From: Scatavimonas merdipullorum
Lineage (GTDB): Bacteria > Bacillota > Clostridia > Oscillospirales > Acutalibacteraceae
Reading direction: 5' to 3'
Assembly (NCBI GenBank): GCA_018712865.1
Contig: DVGH01000034.1
Location: forward strand, 1 to 64,000
DNA: 64,000 bases
Program-made: the position numbers and the translations under genes
Notes under the pieces: generated by a model
The model's database searches: none
Seen by the model: the letters and a program-made list of their open reading frames with translations, nothing else
What the model was told of the DNA's origin: nothing
Shown: positions 17,041 through 26,061 of the stretch, one piece after another
How the letters are laid out: each line of letters opens with the position of its first letter
Position numbering within the stretch: position 1 is the first letter of the stretch

Positions 17041-18792
17041 ATGAGGAAAACAAAAATCATCTGCACACTGGGCCCCGCAACAGACGATGAAGAGGTACTG
17101 CGGCAGCTTATGCTCAACGGTATGGCGGTTGCGCGTATGAATATGTCGCATGGCGAACACAGCGACCATAAGCGCAGGGCAGATATGATAAAAAAGCTGC
17201 GTGCCGAACTAAATATACCGGTTGCCCTTTTGCTGGATACAAAAGGCCCGGAAATCCGCACCGGCCGTTTTAAAAACAACAAAGTCAATTTGGAAACCGG
17301 CCAGACATTTACCCTGACGACAGAAGACGTAGAGGGGGATGAAACCCGGTGCAGCATTACGTTTAAAGACCTTCCAAAGGATGTTCAACGCGGCTCGCGC
17401 ATTTTAATTGACGACGGCCTGATTGAAATGAAGGTAACCGACGTGACAAAAACAGATATTGTCTGCCATGTTGTCAACGGAGGGACCGTTGCAACGCATA
17501 AGGGGATTAATATTCCCGGCGTGGCTCTTTCCCTGCCGTTTATCAGCGAACAGGATAAAGCCGATATTGCGTTTGGCGTAGCGCAGGATTTTGATTTTGT
17601 CGCCGCTTCTTTTACGCGCTCTGCCGAGGATATTATACAATTGCGCGGTGAGCTTGAAAAAAACAACTGTAACAATATTCGAATTGTCGCAAAAATTGAA
17701 AATTCCGAAGGTGTGGAAAATATTGATGAAATTATCCGCGTATCCGACGGAATCATGATTGCAAGGGGCGACCTGGGCGTAGAAATTCCCATGGAAGAAA
17801 TCCCGATTATTCAAAAGAAGCTGATTGCCAAAGCGTATTCGGCCGGTAAGCAGGTGATCACCGCTACGCAGATGCTGGATTCTATGATGAAAAATCCGCG
17901 CCCTACCCGTGCGGAAGCGACAGACGTTGCAAATGCAATCTATGACGGCACAAGCGCGATCATGCTCAGTGGTGAAACCGCAGCCGGGCTTTTCCCGGTT
18001 GAGGCTGTAAAAACCATGGCAATTATCGCAGAGCGCACGGAGCGCGACATTGACTATATCGAAAAATTTCGAAAAAGAGATATTCCCGAGCGTCCCGACG
18101 TGACCTCTGCTATTTCGCATGCTACCTGTACGACCGCGCATGATCTGGGCGCTGTTGCAATTCTTACCGTATCAAAAACGGGGCAAACCGCAAGAATGAT
18201 CTCTAAATTCCGCCCTGCATGCCCTATCATCAGCGGTACGACAGAGCCAAAGGTTTTAAGGCAAATGAACTTATCCTGGGGTGTCATTCCCATTTTGGTA
18301 GATGAAAAGGACAACACAGACGAGCTGTTTGAGCATGTGGTATCGGTCGCCCAGAAGGAAGGATATGTGCACAACGGCGATCTTGCCGTTATTACCGCCG
18401 GGATCCCCCTGGGTGTTTCCGGCACAACCAACATGCTTAAGGTCCATTTGGTTGGGGACGTGCTGGTTTCCGGCATGGCCGTCAATCACAACAGCGTATA
18501 TGGCAGGCTGTGCGTATGCCGCTCTGAAGAGGACGCTTGGGAAAACTTTAAGGACGGGGACATTCTTGTCATCCCCAAAACAACCAACGAGATTTTACCG
18601 CTTATGCGTAAAGCAAGCGGCATCATCACTGAAACAGGCGGGATTAATTCCCATGCGGCTGTCGTCTGCCTCGCTTTGGATAAGCCTGTGATTGTAGGAG
18701 CAAAAAATGCAACCAAGCTGTTAAAAAGCGGAACCACCGTTAAGCTCGACGGAAACCGCGGCATTGTGTTTAGCGCTCACAGCAAAAAATAA
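17041..18792 (+). CDS. pyk: Pyruvate kinase with C-terminal PEP-utiliser domain
   Basis: A 583-residue glycolytic enzyme converting phosphoenolpyruvate and ADP to pyruvate and ATP. The N-terminus RKTKIICTLGPA, the LLDTKGPEIRTG barrel motif and the catalytic IVAKIENSEGVENIDEI with ARGDLGVEIP and TATQMLDSMM are all present. Beyond about residue 475 it carries the extra phosphohistidine-like domain (SGIITETGGINSHAAVV) typical of Gram-positive pyruvate kinases. With ppdK in the same window the cell can run the PEP-pyruvate step in both directions, so the two must be regulated against each other. Confidence 0.97.
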   Translation: MRKTKIICTLGPATDDEEVLRQLMLNGMAVARMNMSHGEHSDHKRRADMIKKLRAELNIPVALLLDTKGPEIRTGRFKNNKVNLETGQTFTLTTEDVEGDETRCSITFKDLPKDVQRGSRILIDDGLIEMKVTDVTKTDIVCHVVNGGTVATHKGINIPGVALSLPFISEQDKADIAFGVAQDFDFVAASFTRSAEDIIQLRGELEKNNCNNIRIVAKIENSEGVENIDEIIRVSDGIMIARGDLGVEIPMEEIPIIQKKLIAKAYSAGKQVITATQMLDSMMKNPRPTRAEATDVANAIYDGTSAIMLSGETAAGLFPVEAVKTMAIIAERTERDIDYIEKFRKRDIPERPDVTSAISHATCTTAHDLGAVAILTVSKTGQTARMISKFRPACPIISGTTEPKVLRQMNLSWGVIPILVDEKDNTDELFEHVVSVAQKEGYVHNGDLAVITAGIPLGVSGTTNMLKVHLVGDVLVSGMAVNHNSVYGRLCVCRSEEDAWENFKDGDILVIPKTTNEILPLMRKASGIITETGGINSHAAVVCLALDKPVIVGAKNATKLLKSGTTVKLDGNRGIVFSAHSKK

Positions 18793-18844
18793 CGCGCCAA
18801 ACGGGCGTTTAACGTTAAAACGGATTTTTCCGCTTTCATTTAAA

Positions 18845-18874
18845 AGCCGGCCCCGTATCAATACGGGGCCGGCT
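18845..18874. terminator. Hairpin between convergent pyk and ABC operon
   Basis: Perfect 14-base arms 18845-18858 and 18861-18874 (AGCCGGCCCCGTAT). The T-run is poor on the plus strand and short (TTTT) on the minus strand. A smaller GC-rich hairpin lies just after the pyk stop (18792-18811). Confidence 0.7.
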
Positions 18875-18924
18875 GAATTTATGCCTTGCGCGCATCTTGA
18901 TAAGCTGTAGCAAAAACAGCTTTT

Positions 18925-19090
18925 TCAATCTATAACTACATTTTTATATACATTCTTTGTCCTGTTTTCTAACACCATTCCTTGCGTGGCTACACGTGCA
19001 GTAATATGTACTTGTCCTGCCGATATTTCTGCATATGCTATTGGGATTGTATACCCTGGTTTTGAATTATTCCGTCGCTTATTACAATTT
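18925..19090 (-). pseudogene. Possible remnant of a second small secreted-protein gene
   Basis: An open stretch in another frame starts inside the 3' end of the ABC ATPase gene and stops at TGA 18925-18927. Its last ~45 codons read like real protein (KPGYTIPIAYAEISAG, then HITARVATQG, ending KNVVID). The S-x-G-x-x-x-[VI]TAR pattern recalls STGGMSVTAR in the secreted protein at the head of the same operon. There is no proper start codon with a ribosome site, so it is probably the tail of a deleted copy. Chance is not excluded. Confidence 0.3.
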
Positions 19091-19718
19091 TTCTGTCGCA
19101 ATACGATGCAACCGCTTCGTCATGCGTTACAACTATAATGGTCATACCGTTTTGATTTAATTTTTTCAACAGTTCCATAATGTCTTTAGATGTTTTCGCA
19201 TCCAGCGCGCCTGTCGGCTCGTCTGCCAGCACGACAGATGGATTATTGACAATGGCTCGCGCAATAGCTGCCCTCTGGCGCTGCCCACCGGAAAGCTGGT
19301 TTGCTTTTTTGTCCGCCTGGTCTACTATATCTACAGCCTGCAGCGCTGTAAAGGCCATTTCCCTCATTTTTTTGTTTGGAGTACGATTAAAAAACAGCGG
19401 AAGCATAACATTAAAGCTGACTTTTTTATGATTGATTAGCGAAAAATCCTGCATAACAAAGCCAATTTTTTCGTTTCTGAGCTTAGCATTCTTACGGTCA
19501 TTAAGCGATGCTATATCGATTCCATCAAACATATATGTGCCGGAATCATAACGATCCAAACACCCCAGGATATGCAAAAGCGTAGATTTCCCTGCGCCGG
19601 ATTTTCCCTGTACCGCTATAAACTCACCCTTTTTAATTGTTAAATTGACATCTTTGAGCGCCTGAAAGCGCAGGCTTCCCAGCTTATAAAATTTATTGAT
19701 ATGTTCCAGCTTGATCAT
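19038..19718 (-). CDS. ABC transporter ATP-binding protein of a MacB-like exporter
   Basis: A 226-residue ATPase with Walker A GKSGAGKS (about 39-46), Q-loop VMQDFSL, signature LSGGQRQR, Walker B VVLADEPTGALD and H-loop VVTHD. It belongs to the class that works with FtsX/MacB-type permeases. Its ATG overlaps the stop of the upstream permease gene by four bases (ATGA), so the proteins are translationally coupled. The two permeases upstream would form a heterodimeric membrane unit. The likely cargo or partner is the small secreted protein that heads the operon. Confidence 0.93.
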   Translation of the reverse strand: MIKLEHINKFYKLGSLRFQALKDVNLTIKKGEFIAVQGKSGAGKSTLLHILGCLDRYDSGTYMFDGIDIASLNDRKNAKLRNEKIGFVMQDFSLINHKKVSFNVMLPLFFNRTPNKKMREMAFTALQAVDIVDQADKKANQLSGGQRQRAAIARAIVNNPSVVLADEPTGALDAKTSKDIMELLKKLNQNGMTIIVVTHDEAVASYCDRKIVISDGIIQNQGIQSQ

Positions 19719-20950
19719 GACTCAAATCTCCTATACACTTCAATCGGCGTATTTTTCCTAAATGTAATAAACGGTATGCTTACAGACAGCAAAATCGTAA
19801 AAGCGGCATATAAAGCAATAAAAGTTAGCGACCAGTTGTCCAGCAAAACGTTTCCTAAACTTAAAATTCCCAGGGAAGCAAGCATTGGGTACGATATGCA
19901 AAGCAGCATATTCAATCCTGCGCCCACAGCGCTGATAAGTCCAATACCCAACAGCATATACATGTACGTTTTTCCGCGGCTGCACCCACATAAATAATAG
20001 ATCGCGTATTCGCCGAGCTTTTTATGGACAAACAGCACGGCTACACTAACGCATGCAATGGTAACAATTACTAAAAAGAAAATAGGTGTTGGCAGCGTTC
20101 GGCGTAACTTTTCTTCCACAACAGGCACCGTATTCTCTAAAATTTCGTCATAGGTGGTAACAATCCCCTGCGCCTTTAAAAATTCCAAATATGCTTCTTT
20201 TTCCGCTGCGGTGGCAGACGGATCCATCGTGGCCATAAAACTGCTGTAGGTGGAGGTATGCGTTTTGCTTTGATCAAGTGTTTTGAGCAACCTGTCGTTT
20301 TCCATAAACACAAGGCCATAAAAGCTCTCATATAAATTATTCGCAGTTATATTGGAACCGCTCATCGAAAAGCTTGGCAACATGTTGGGCGGACTCAGGC
20401 GACCAACTGCGCGCACCCGAATTGGGTATTCCTGCAAGGAATCGGTTAATATGCTCACTTCAAAAACTTCGCCCAACTGTTTATCGGCATAGCGCTGGCC
20501 CGACAAAATCACGTCAAAATAGTCTGCGTTTGCGTCGTACTGCGCAAACCAATTTCCCTCGGCCAGATTGACCCGCTGGGTTGCAAGCAGCTGTTCACTA
20601 TATAAATAACCCTTTTCGAACTGGCCATTGTACACTAGATTAATATGTGAAATTGTGGAAAACGGCTGATAGGCTTTGTACTTTGCCGCTTCATCTTCCA
20701 TTTGCTGAATAAACACACGCTGCGAATCCCCCTCCAACTCCATCATTTTCCCGTAGTTCATCTGGGGCATGCAGTACAGCAACTCTTTGTTTGCAAGGTT
20801 TATAAACTGGTCGCGACTGTATGTTATGTACCTGTATTCCCCCACTGACAGCACGACAATCATCAGCGCGAGCGTATATGTTACAAACATTATTACCGCC
20901 GGCAGCTTATTTTGGCTGTAAAAATTCAAAATAAGACGGATATTTTTCAT
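19715..20950 (-). CDS. FtsX/MacB-like permease, second subunit
   Basis: A 411-residue membrane protein: one N-terminal helix (near residues 15-37), an extracytoplasmic domain of about 220 residues, then three helices at the C-terminus (for example PIFFLVIVTIACVSVAVLFV). This is the four-helix plan of FtsX/MacB permeases. The last segment ITFRKNTPIEVYRRFES is the usual cytoplasmic tail. ATG 20950 was chosen because AGAGG lies 6 bases before it; the longer frame runs into the upstream gene. It pairs with the ATPase downstream and the similar permease upstream. Confidence 0.88.
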   Translation of the reverse strand: MKNIRLILNFYSQNKLPAVIMFVTYTLALMIVVLSVGEYRYITYSRDQFINLANKELLYCMPQMNYGKMMELEGDSQRVFIQQMEDEAAKYKAYQPFSTISHINLVYNGQFEKGYLYSEQLLATQRVNLAEGNWFAQYDANADYFDVILSGQRYADKQLGEVFEVSILTDSLQEYPIRVRAVGRLSPPNMLPSFSMSGSNITANNLYESFYGLVFMENDRLLKTLDQSKTHTSTYSSFMATMDPSATAAEKEAYLEFLKAQGIVTTYDEILENTVPVVEEKLRRTLPTPIFFLVIVTIACVSVAVLFVHKKLGEYAIYYLCGCSRGKTYMYMLLGIGLISAVGAGLNMLLCISYPMLASLGILSLGNVLLDNWSLTFIALYAAFTILLSVSIPFITFRKNTPIEVYRRFES

Positions 20951-20975
20951 ACGATACCTCTGTTTTACAATTTTG

Positions 20976-22079
20976 TCATATGCTGAACCTGTTTTTATTC
21001 TCCACAAGGGAGCTTTTTATGTACCGGTATGCAAATGGGACAGCCGCCAGACAAGAAAGCAAGGTTACACAAAGCCATATTACGACATAATCCCAAACGG
21101 TATACGTCAGATTTTCAAAAACGTTCAGCCGGCTGAAAAAGGGCTTGTACAGCGCCGCGTGCAGTAAAATGGCAAGCACCGCCGCACAGGACGATAAAAA
21201 GGCCGTTTCCAAAACCAAAACCCGCAGCACTGCGGCTCTGGAGGCGCCAACGATTGAAAAAATAATGTTTTCCCTGCTATTGCGGTCGAGCATAAATTTC
21301 ATTAAAAACATAAAGGAGAGCGAAGCTACAATATACGCTACCGATATGGAAAAGAGCTGCAAAGAAAATCTTTCGCTTGCCAAACTATAATAATTGGAGG
21401 GAGACTGTGTCAAAACGGCCGTAGGATAAGCATTATGCAGCTGTGCAATAAACGCATTGTTGTCTGCAACACTGAGCTTTTGGTCAAGCGTTACCGAAAA
21501 TTCAGACACAGAAAGACCCCATTGCTCAAAAACAGAGAAAGGGATATAAAATCCCTCCATATCTGTAGACATCCCAATTACTGTAAACGCTTCTCCAAGA
21601 ATGCGCATGGTACTGCCAATTTCCACCTCATACAACGCCTCCACCATTCCCGGCAGGATAACCACCCGCTGCGCCTGCGCAAGCTCTTGCTGTGTAAAGG
21701 CGACTCGTCCCTTTTCCGCATACAGCGGTGCGCCATTTTGCATTTTTGTTTTTATAAAAAAGCGTCTGTTGCCTTCTATGGAAATGGGCATTTCCTCCTG
21801 TACAAGCGCATGTGCAAGTTCTATGTCGCAAATATTTTCATTATGCAGAACTTCTTGATCAACTTCCGGCTGCGGAACAGGCTGCTGAAACTCCAGGGCG
21901 TAATATCGCAACGAAGCGTTGTCCTCTGCCTGTACTTTTTTATAGCTGGTTCCGTTTCCATAAAAATGGATAAACGCAATAGAGCAGGCAATCCCACCCA
22001 AAAGAAACAAGACAAAAATAATTTTATTATTCGTAAAATAAAGAAAAAACCTCGATGCCACAAGGCGTAATGTCTTCAT
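20976..22079 (-). CDS. FtsX/MacB-like permease, first subunit
   Basis: A 367-residue membrane protein with an N-terminal helix (residues about 17-36), a 200-residue extracytoplasmic domain and three C-terminal helices (IVASLSFMFLMKF, an AVLAILLHAAL segment, and VVIWLCVTLLSCLAAVPFAYRY). Same architecture as the downstream permease but diverged, so the exporter is probably a heterodimer. The extracytoplasmic domain with VVILPGMVEALYEVEIGS and GEAFTVIGMSTD resembles the MacB periplasmic core region. It lies 73 bases downstream of the secreted-protein gene. Confidence 0.87.
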   Translation of the reverse strand: MKTLRLVASRFFLYFTNNKIIFVLFLLGGIACSIAFIHFYGNGTSYKKVQAEDNASLRYYALEFQQPVPQPEVDQEVLHNENICDIELAHALVQEEMPISIEGNRRFFIKTKMQNGAPLYAEKGRVAFTQQELAQAQRVVILPGMVEALYEVEIGSTMRILGEAFTVIGMSTDMEGFYIPFSVFEQWGLSVSEFSVTLDQKLSVADNNAFIAQLHNAYPTAVLTQSPSNYYSLASERFSLQLFSISVAYIVASLSFMFLMKFMLDRNSRENIIFSIVGASRAAVLRVLVLETAFLSSCAAVLAILLHAALYKPFFSRLNVFENLTYTVWDYVVIWLCVTLLSCLAAVPFAYRYIKSSLVENKNRFSI

Positions 22080-22152
22080 ACCAATCCTCTTTTGCTCTTA
22101 CTCAAATGTAAACGAACTGTGCCGGTATTTAATTACATTTTATTTTTATAGA

Positions 22153-22575
22153 CTATGTAATATAGTATTCGTATGCTTTGTCTAATGCATTGGTAGCAAT
22201 AAACTTGCGGTAAGCCTGGTGTTGTACTACTTTTGCATAGTCTTGCCCATCTATCTGTACCCAGCCGCTGTCCACCCAGCCAGATACATTCTTTTGATTG
22301 CTTTCTATCCGCTTAGTCTGTCCGTCTGTCGCAGTTATAATGGCGCGTGCTGTTACACTCATTCCACCTGTGGAATCTGCTCTGGTGCGTGCCCGCACGT
22401 CATCATACGGCATAATCGAACCAATATCATATACGCTGTTGACAACGCCGTTGGTGTTGTATACATCATACTCTTGATTCAGATTATAGTTCAAATCCAT
22501 AGCAGAAGCCTTGCACGTTGCAGCTGCTGTTACAATACACGCCACTATTATCGCAGTTTTTATATATTTTTTCAT
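22153..22575 (-). CDS. Small secreted protein heading the ABC exporter operon
   Basis: 140 residues: signal peptide MKKYIKTAIIVACIVTAAA with cleavage near ATCKASA, then a mature domain of about 115 residues rich in polar and aromatic residues, with STGGMSVTARA, SGWVDSGWVQIDGQ and AKVVQHQAYRKFIA. One cysteine lies in the signal region, none in the mature part. The ATG follows GAAAGGAG. Small secreted proteins beside MacB-like exporters are often bacteriocins, surface adhesins or signals; nothing in the sequence decides between these and I do not recognise the family. The leader is Sec-type, so the exporter may give immunity or act later. Confidence 0.75.
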   Translation of the reverse strand: MKKYIKTAIIVACIVTAAATCKASAMDLNYNLNQEYDVYNTNGVVNSVYDIGSIMPYDDVRARTRADSTGGMSVTARAIITATDGQTKRIESNQKNVSGWVDSGWVQIDGQDYAKVVQHQAYRKFIATNALDKAYEYYIT

Positions 22576-22758
22576 AATATCTCCTTTCTCTGCCGGCAAC
22601 AGTTCTGTATTTAATATATTATAATAATACCGTTTTGTAAACAAAAAGTAAAGAAATATTCTATATTTTTCTTTTTATTTTTTTGTATTTTTATATATTT
22701 ACTGCATAATTTGCTATTTTTTTATCGAATATTGTTTTTATTTTTTTGTTTTTCCATA

Positions 22759-22798
22759 AAAATGCGCATACCGCTGTTTTAAGCGGTATGCGCATTTT
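22759..22798. terminator. Strong symmetrical hairpin
   Basis: AAAATGCGCATACCGCT (22759-22775) pairs perfectly with 22782-22798 around a 6-base loop. A-run before and T-run after make it a bidirectional terminator. It lies upstream of the secreted-protein gene and insulates it from ppdK. Confidence 0.75.
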
Positions 22799-22966
22799 AT
22801 CTAGACATCGCCAGCTCCCCGGCCATTATCACGGCAAAAAATGGTTTTGTAAAAAATTCTTGCCCCAGCAAACGCCTCTACTGCGAGGGTTTGCAAAATC
22901 CAAATCACAACAAAACTTTATTTTATTATCAAAAATACCGTATTTTTAAGGTTTTTTGCCATGTCG

Positions 22967-23009
22967 CAAAAAAATAAGACCCTGTGAGCCGAAATGACTC
23001 ACAAGGTCT
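22967..23009 (-). terminator. ppdK terminator
   Basis: AGACC-TGTGAG at 22977-22988 pairs with 22998-23009 (one mismatch). On the minus strand it is followed by TTATTTTTTT. Confidence 0.85.
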
Positions 23010-23074
23010 ATTCTTTAGTTTAGCACAAATTTTTTGTAAAAATTGATTTGCACTTTAACAGCCATGCGCCATGC

Positions 23075-25711
23075 TTATTTGCTTTTAATAGCAGCCTGTG
23101 CTGCAGCCAGACGTGCGATCGGCACGCGGAACGGGGAGCAGGATACATAGTTGAGGCCAACATTATGGCAGAACTCAACAGAAGAAGGATCACCGCCGTG
23201 CTCGCCGCAAATACCCAGCTTGATATCCGGGCGTGTTGCTCTGCCAAGCTCGGCCGCCATCTTTACCAGTTTGCCAACGCCTGTCTGGTCAAGCTTTGCA
23301 AACGGGTCAAATTCATAGATTTTCTTTTCATAGTATGCATCCAAGAACTTGCCGGCGTCGTCACGGCTGAAGCCAAAGGTCATCTGCGTCAGGTCGTTTG
23401 TACCAAAGCTGAAGAATTCTGCTTCTTTTGCAATTTCGTCCGCGGTAAGCGCAGCCCTTGGGATTTCGATCATCGTACCCACATGGTACTGCATGTTCAC
23501 GCCCGCTTCTGCAATCAGCTTGTCGGCCGTTGCCGTTACAACATCCTTTACATACTTGAGCTCTTTGAGCTCGCCTACCAGCGGGATCATGATTTCCGGT
23601 ACAATGTTGTATTCCGGATGTTCTTTATTAACCGTGATCGCCGCGTTGATTACGGCAGTCGTCTGCATTTCTGCAATTTCCGGGTACGTTACCGCCAGAC
23701 GGCAGCCGCGGTGGCCCATCATCGGGTTAAACTCGTGCAGGCCGCTGATCACGCTTTTCAGGTGCTCAACCGTAATGTTCATTTCTTTTGCAAGCTCTAC
23801 AATATCTTCTTCCTTTGTAGGAACAAATTCATGCAGCGGGGGGTCAAGGAAGCGGATCGTCATGGGACGTCCTTCCAGAACCCTGTACATGGCTTCAAAG
23901 TCGCCCTGCTGGTACGGCATGATCTTTGCAAGCGCGTTCTTTCTTTCCTCAACCGTGTCGGAAACGATCATTTCACGGATCGCCTTAATCCTATCGCCTT
24001 CAAAGAACATATGCTCGGTGCGGCAAAGGCCAATACCCTCTGCGCCAAATTTTACAGCCTGCGCCGTGTCGCGGGGGTTGTCTGCATTGGTCCTTACCTG
24101 CAGCGTTCTGGCTGCGTCCGCCCACTTCATAAATACGTCAAAGTCGCCTACAATCGCAGCATCTACCGTGGGGATGGCTTCGCCGTAAATGTCGCCGGTT
24201 GACCCGTTAAGGGATATATAGTCGCCCTCTTTGATCGTTTTACCGCCAAGGGTAAACATTTTTGCCTCTTCGTCAATGTTGATGTCACCGCAGCCGGAAA
24301 CACAGCAGGTACCCATGCCGCGCGCAACAACAGCCGCGTGGGAGGTCATACCGCCTCTAACGGTCAAAATGCCTTCGGCGGCGTTCATGCCTTCAATGTC
24401 TTCCGGGGAAGTTTCCAAACGGACCAAAACAACCTTTTCGCCCTTTTCAACCCATGTTTTGGCGTCTTCCGCAGTAAACACAACCTTACCGCATGCAGCG
24501 CCGGGAGACGCAGCAAGTCCCTTGCCGATCGGCGTTGCAGCCTTCAATGCGTTTGCGTCAAACTGCGGGTGGAGCAAAGCGTCAAGCTGCTTGGGGTCAA
24601 CACGCAAAACAGCTTCTTCTTCTGTGATCATGCCTTCTTTTACAAGGTCAACCGCTATTTTCAACGCAGCCGCGGCAGTTCTTTTGCCGTTTCTCGTCTG
24701 CAGCATATAAAGCTTTCCGTTTTCAATGGTAAATTCCATATCCTGCATGTCCCTGTAATGCTTTTCCAAACGGTTTGCAATGTCTACAAACTGCTTGTAC
24801 ACCTCGGGCATGTCTTCTGCAAGCTTTGTAATATGGCTGGGTGTGCGCACGCCGGCAACAACGTCTTCGCCCTGTGCGTTGATCAGGTATTCGCCAAACA
24901 GCGCCTTTTCGCCCGTTGCAGGGTCGCGCGTAAAGGCAACGCCCGTACCGGAATTTTCATTCAGGTTACCAAACACCATGGGCTGCACGTTGACAGCGGT
25001 GCCCCAGGAATAGGGGATGTCGTTCATACGGCGGTATACGTTTGCGCGGGGGTTGTCCCAGGAACGGAAAACAGCCTTTACGGCCTCCATCATCTGTACC
25101 TTTGGATCTGTCGGGAAATCCTCGCCCTTTTCCTGCTTGTAAAACTCTTTAAACAGAACCACCAGCTGCTTCATATCGTCGGCATCCAGATCAATATCGT
25201 CCTTAATGCCCTTCTTTTCTTTTACTTCGTCAATAATGACCTCAAAACGCTTTTTGGAAATCTCCATAACAACGTCAGAGAACATCTGGATAAAACGGCG
25301 GTAGGAGTCATACACAAACCGTTCAAATTTCGGGTCCGGATTGCCAGCAATCAAGCCGGCGACAACGTCGTCGTTCAGGCCCAGGTTCAAAATGGTATCC
25401 ATCATACCGGGCATGGACGCTCTTGCGCCGCTGCGGACAGATACCAGCAGCGGGTTTTTTGTGTCCCCAAATTTTTTGCCGTTGATCTCTTCAACCTTTG
25501 CCAGCGCCTGATAGATCTGCTCTTCAATATCTGCGCCGATTTTTCTTCCGTCTTCATAATAACGGGTGCAGGCTTCTGTAGAAACCGTAAAGCCCTGGGG
25601 AACCGGCATACCAAGCTTGACCATACCAGCAAGGTTTGCGCCTTTTCCGCCAAGAAGCTCTCTCATGGTTTCGTCGCCCTCAGAGAAAAGATAAACATAC
25701 TTATGGCTCAT
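23075..25711 (-). CDS. ppdK: Pyruvate, phosphate dikinase
   Basis: An 878-residue enzyme that interconverts pyruvate, ATP and phosphate with PEP, AMP and pyrophosphate. The N-terminal ATP-grasp domain begins YVYLFSEGD with LGGKGANLAGM; the phosphohistidine domain has LTVRGGMTSHAAVVARGMG (swinging His) and CCVSGCGDI. The C-terminal PEP/pyruvate barrel contains GLCRTEHMFF, MMGHRGCRLAVTYPEI and the catalytic KLGICGEHGGDP. The start is ATG 25711 after GGAGG. In anaerobes it commonly serves pyrophosphate-linked glycolysis or PEP regeneration, complementing pyk. A TATAAT at 25801-25796 on the minus strand is a probable -10. Confidence 0.98.
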   Translation of the reverse strand: MSHKYVYLFSEGDETMRELLGGKGANLAGMVKLGMPVPQGFTVSTEACTRYYEDGRKIGADIEEQIYQALAKVEEINGKKFGDTKNPLLVSVRSGARASMPGMMDTILNLGLNDDVVAGLIAGNPDPKFERFVYDSYRRFIQMFSDVVMEISKKRFEVIIDEVKEKKGIKDDIDLDADDMKQLVVLFKEFYKQEKGEDFPTDPKVQMMEAVKAVFRSWDNPRANVYRRMNDIPYSWGTAVNVQPMVFGNLNENSGTGVAFTRDPATGEKALFGEYLINAQGEDVVAGVRTPSHITKLAEDMPEVYKQFVDIANRLEKHYRDMQDMEFTIENGKLYMLQTRNGKRTAAAALKIAVDLVKEGMITEEEAVLRVDPKQLDALLHPQFDANALKAATPIGKGLAASPGAACGKVVFTAEDAKTWVEKGEKVVLVRLETSPEDIEGMNAAEGILTVRGGMTSHAAVVARGMGTCCVSGCGDINIDEEAKMFTLGGKTIKEGDYISLNGSTGDIYGEAIPTVDAAIVGDFDVFMKWADAARTLQVRTNADNPRDTAQAVKFGAEGIGLCRTEHMFFEGDRIKAIREMIVSDTVEERKNALAKIMPYQQGDFEAMYRVLEGRPMTIRFLDPPLHEFVPTKEEDIVELAKEMNITVEHLKSVISGLHEFNPMMGHRGCRLAVTYPEIAEMQTTAVINAAITVNKEHPEYNIVPEIMIPLVGELKELKYVKDVVTATADKLIAEAGVNMQYHVGTMIEIPRAALTADEIAKEAEFFSFGTNDLTQMTFGFSRDDAGKFLDAYYEKKIYEFDPFAKLDQTGVGKLVKMAAELGRATRPDIKLGICGEHGGDPSSVEFCHNVGLNYVSCSPFRVPIARLAAAQAAIKSK

Positions 25712-25919
25712 TGGAATAACCTCCTAAAAATTTTTTACGTGCAAAATGTATTTGCACCATTTACAAGATAAGCTGACTTTACAAGTCCACGTTGTATTAT
25801 AGCAAAGATTTCCTGAAAAGGCTATACTTTTTTCCAATAAAAACAGACTAATTTAATGATTATTATAAAACATAATACTGTTGAAAACGTTAAAATTGTC
25901 AGAAAGTGTAATTTAAAAC

Positions 25920-25947
25920 TTGAAAAATATGATATCTGTGCGATAAT
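25920..25947 (+). promoter_or_regulatory. Promoter of the uridylyltransferase-prs unit
   Basis: TTGAAA (25920-25925) and GATAAT (25942-25947) with a 16-base spacer. Confidence 0.5.
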
Positions 25948-25974
25948 ATGAATATCTGTAGGACAAAGAATATC

Positions 25975-26028
25975 GTGCATTTGCACCCGCTTTGCACTGT
26001 ATAGCTGGAAAGCGGGTCCCTGCAGGCT
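25975..26028 (+). promoter_or_regulatory. Structured 5' leader of unknown class
   Basis: GTGCA-TT-TGCAC forms a small hairpin (25975-25986). Directly after it CCCGCTTT (25986-25993) pairs with AAAGCGGG (26009-26016) around a 15-base loop. Further on, GCTG and CAGC pair around an A7 loop shortly before the ribosome site. No terminator T-run follows and it matches no riboswitch I know. Confidence 0.35.
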
Positions 26029-26061
26029 GCAAAAAAACAGCATGTAAAAAGGAGTGCTCTT

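Larger units (their letters stand above)
22576..23074. other. Intergenic region with two hairpins
   Basis: A 499-base A/T-rich gap. It contains the hairpin at 22759-22798 and the ppdK terminator at 22977-23009 (listed). On the minus strand, TATAAT-like repeats about 45 bases before the secreted-protein gene could be its promoter. A partial hairpin (22868-22895) was also seen; no open frame is convincing. Confidence 0.5.
25712..26061. other. Intergenic region with divergent promoters and a structured leader
   Basis: A 350-base A/T-rich gap between ppdK and the uridylyltransferase gene. It carries the probable ppdK -10 (25796-25801, minus), a plus-strand promoter (25920-25947) and, in the plus-strand leader, nested hairpins at 25975-26028. 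Confidence 0.55.

Noticed and set aside
22153..22575. Lactococcin 972-type bacteriocin identity for the small secreted protein
   Set aside because: The operon layout is suggestive, but length and residue pattern do not match what I know of that family, so no such name is given.
23048..25771. Two long open frames (384 and 477 codons) on the plus strand opposite ppdK
   Set aside because: They lie entirely antisense to a fully recognisable 878-residue dikinase, lack ribosome sites and have compositions (many Cys, His, Phe) typical of shadow frames.
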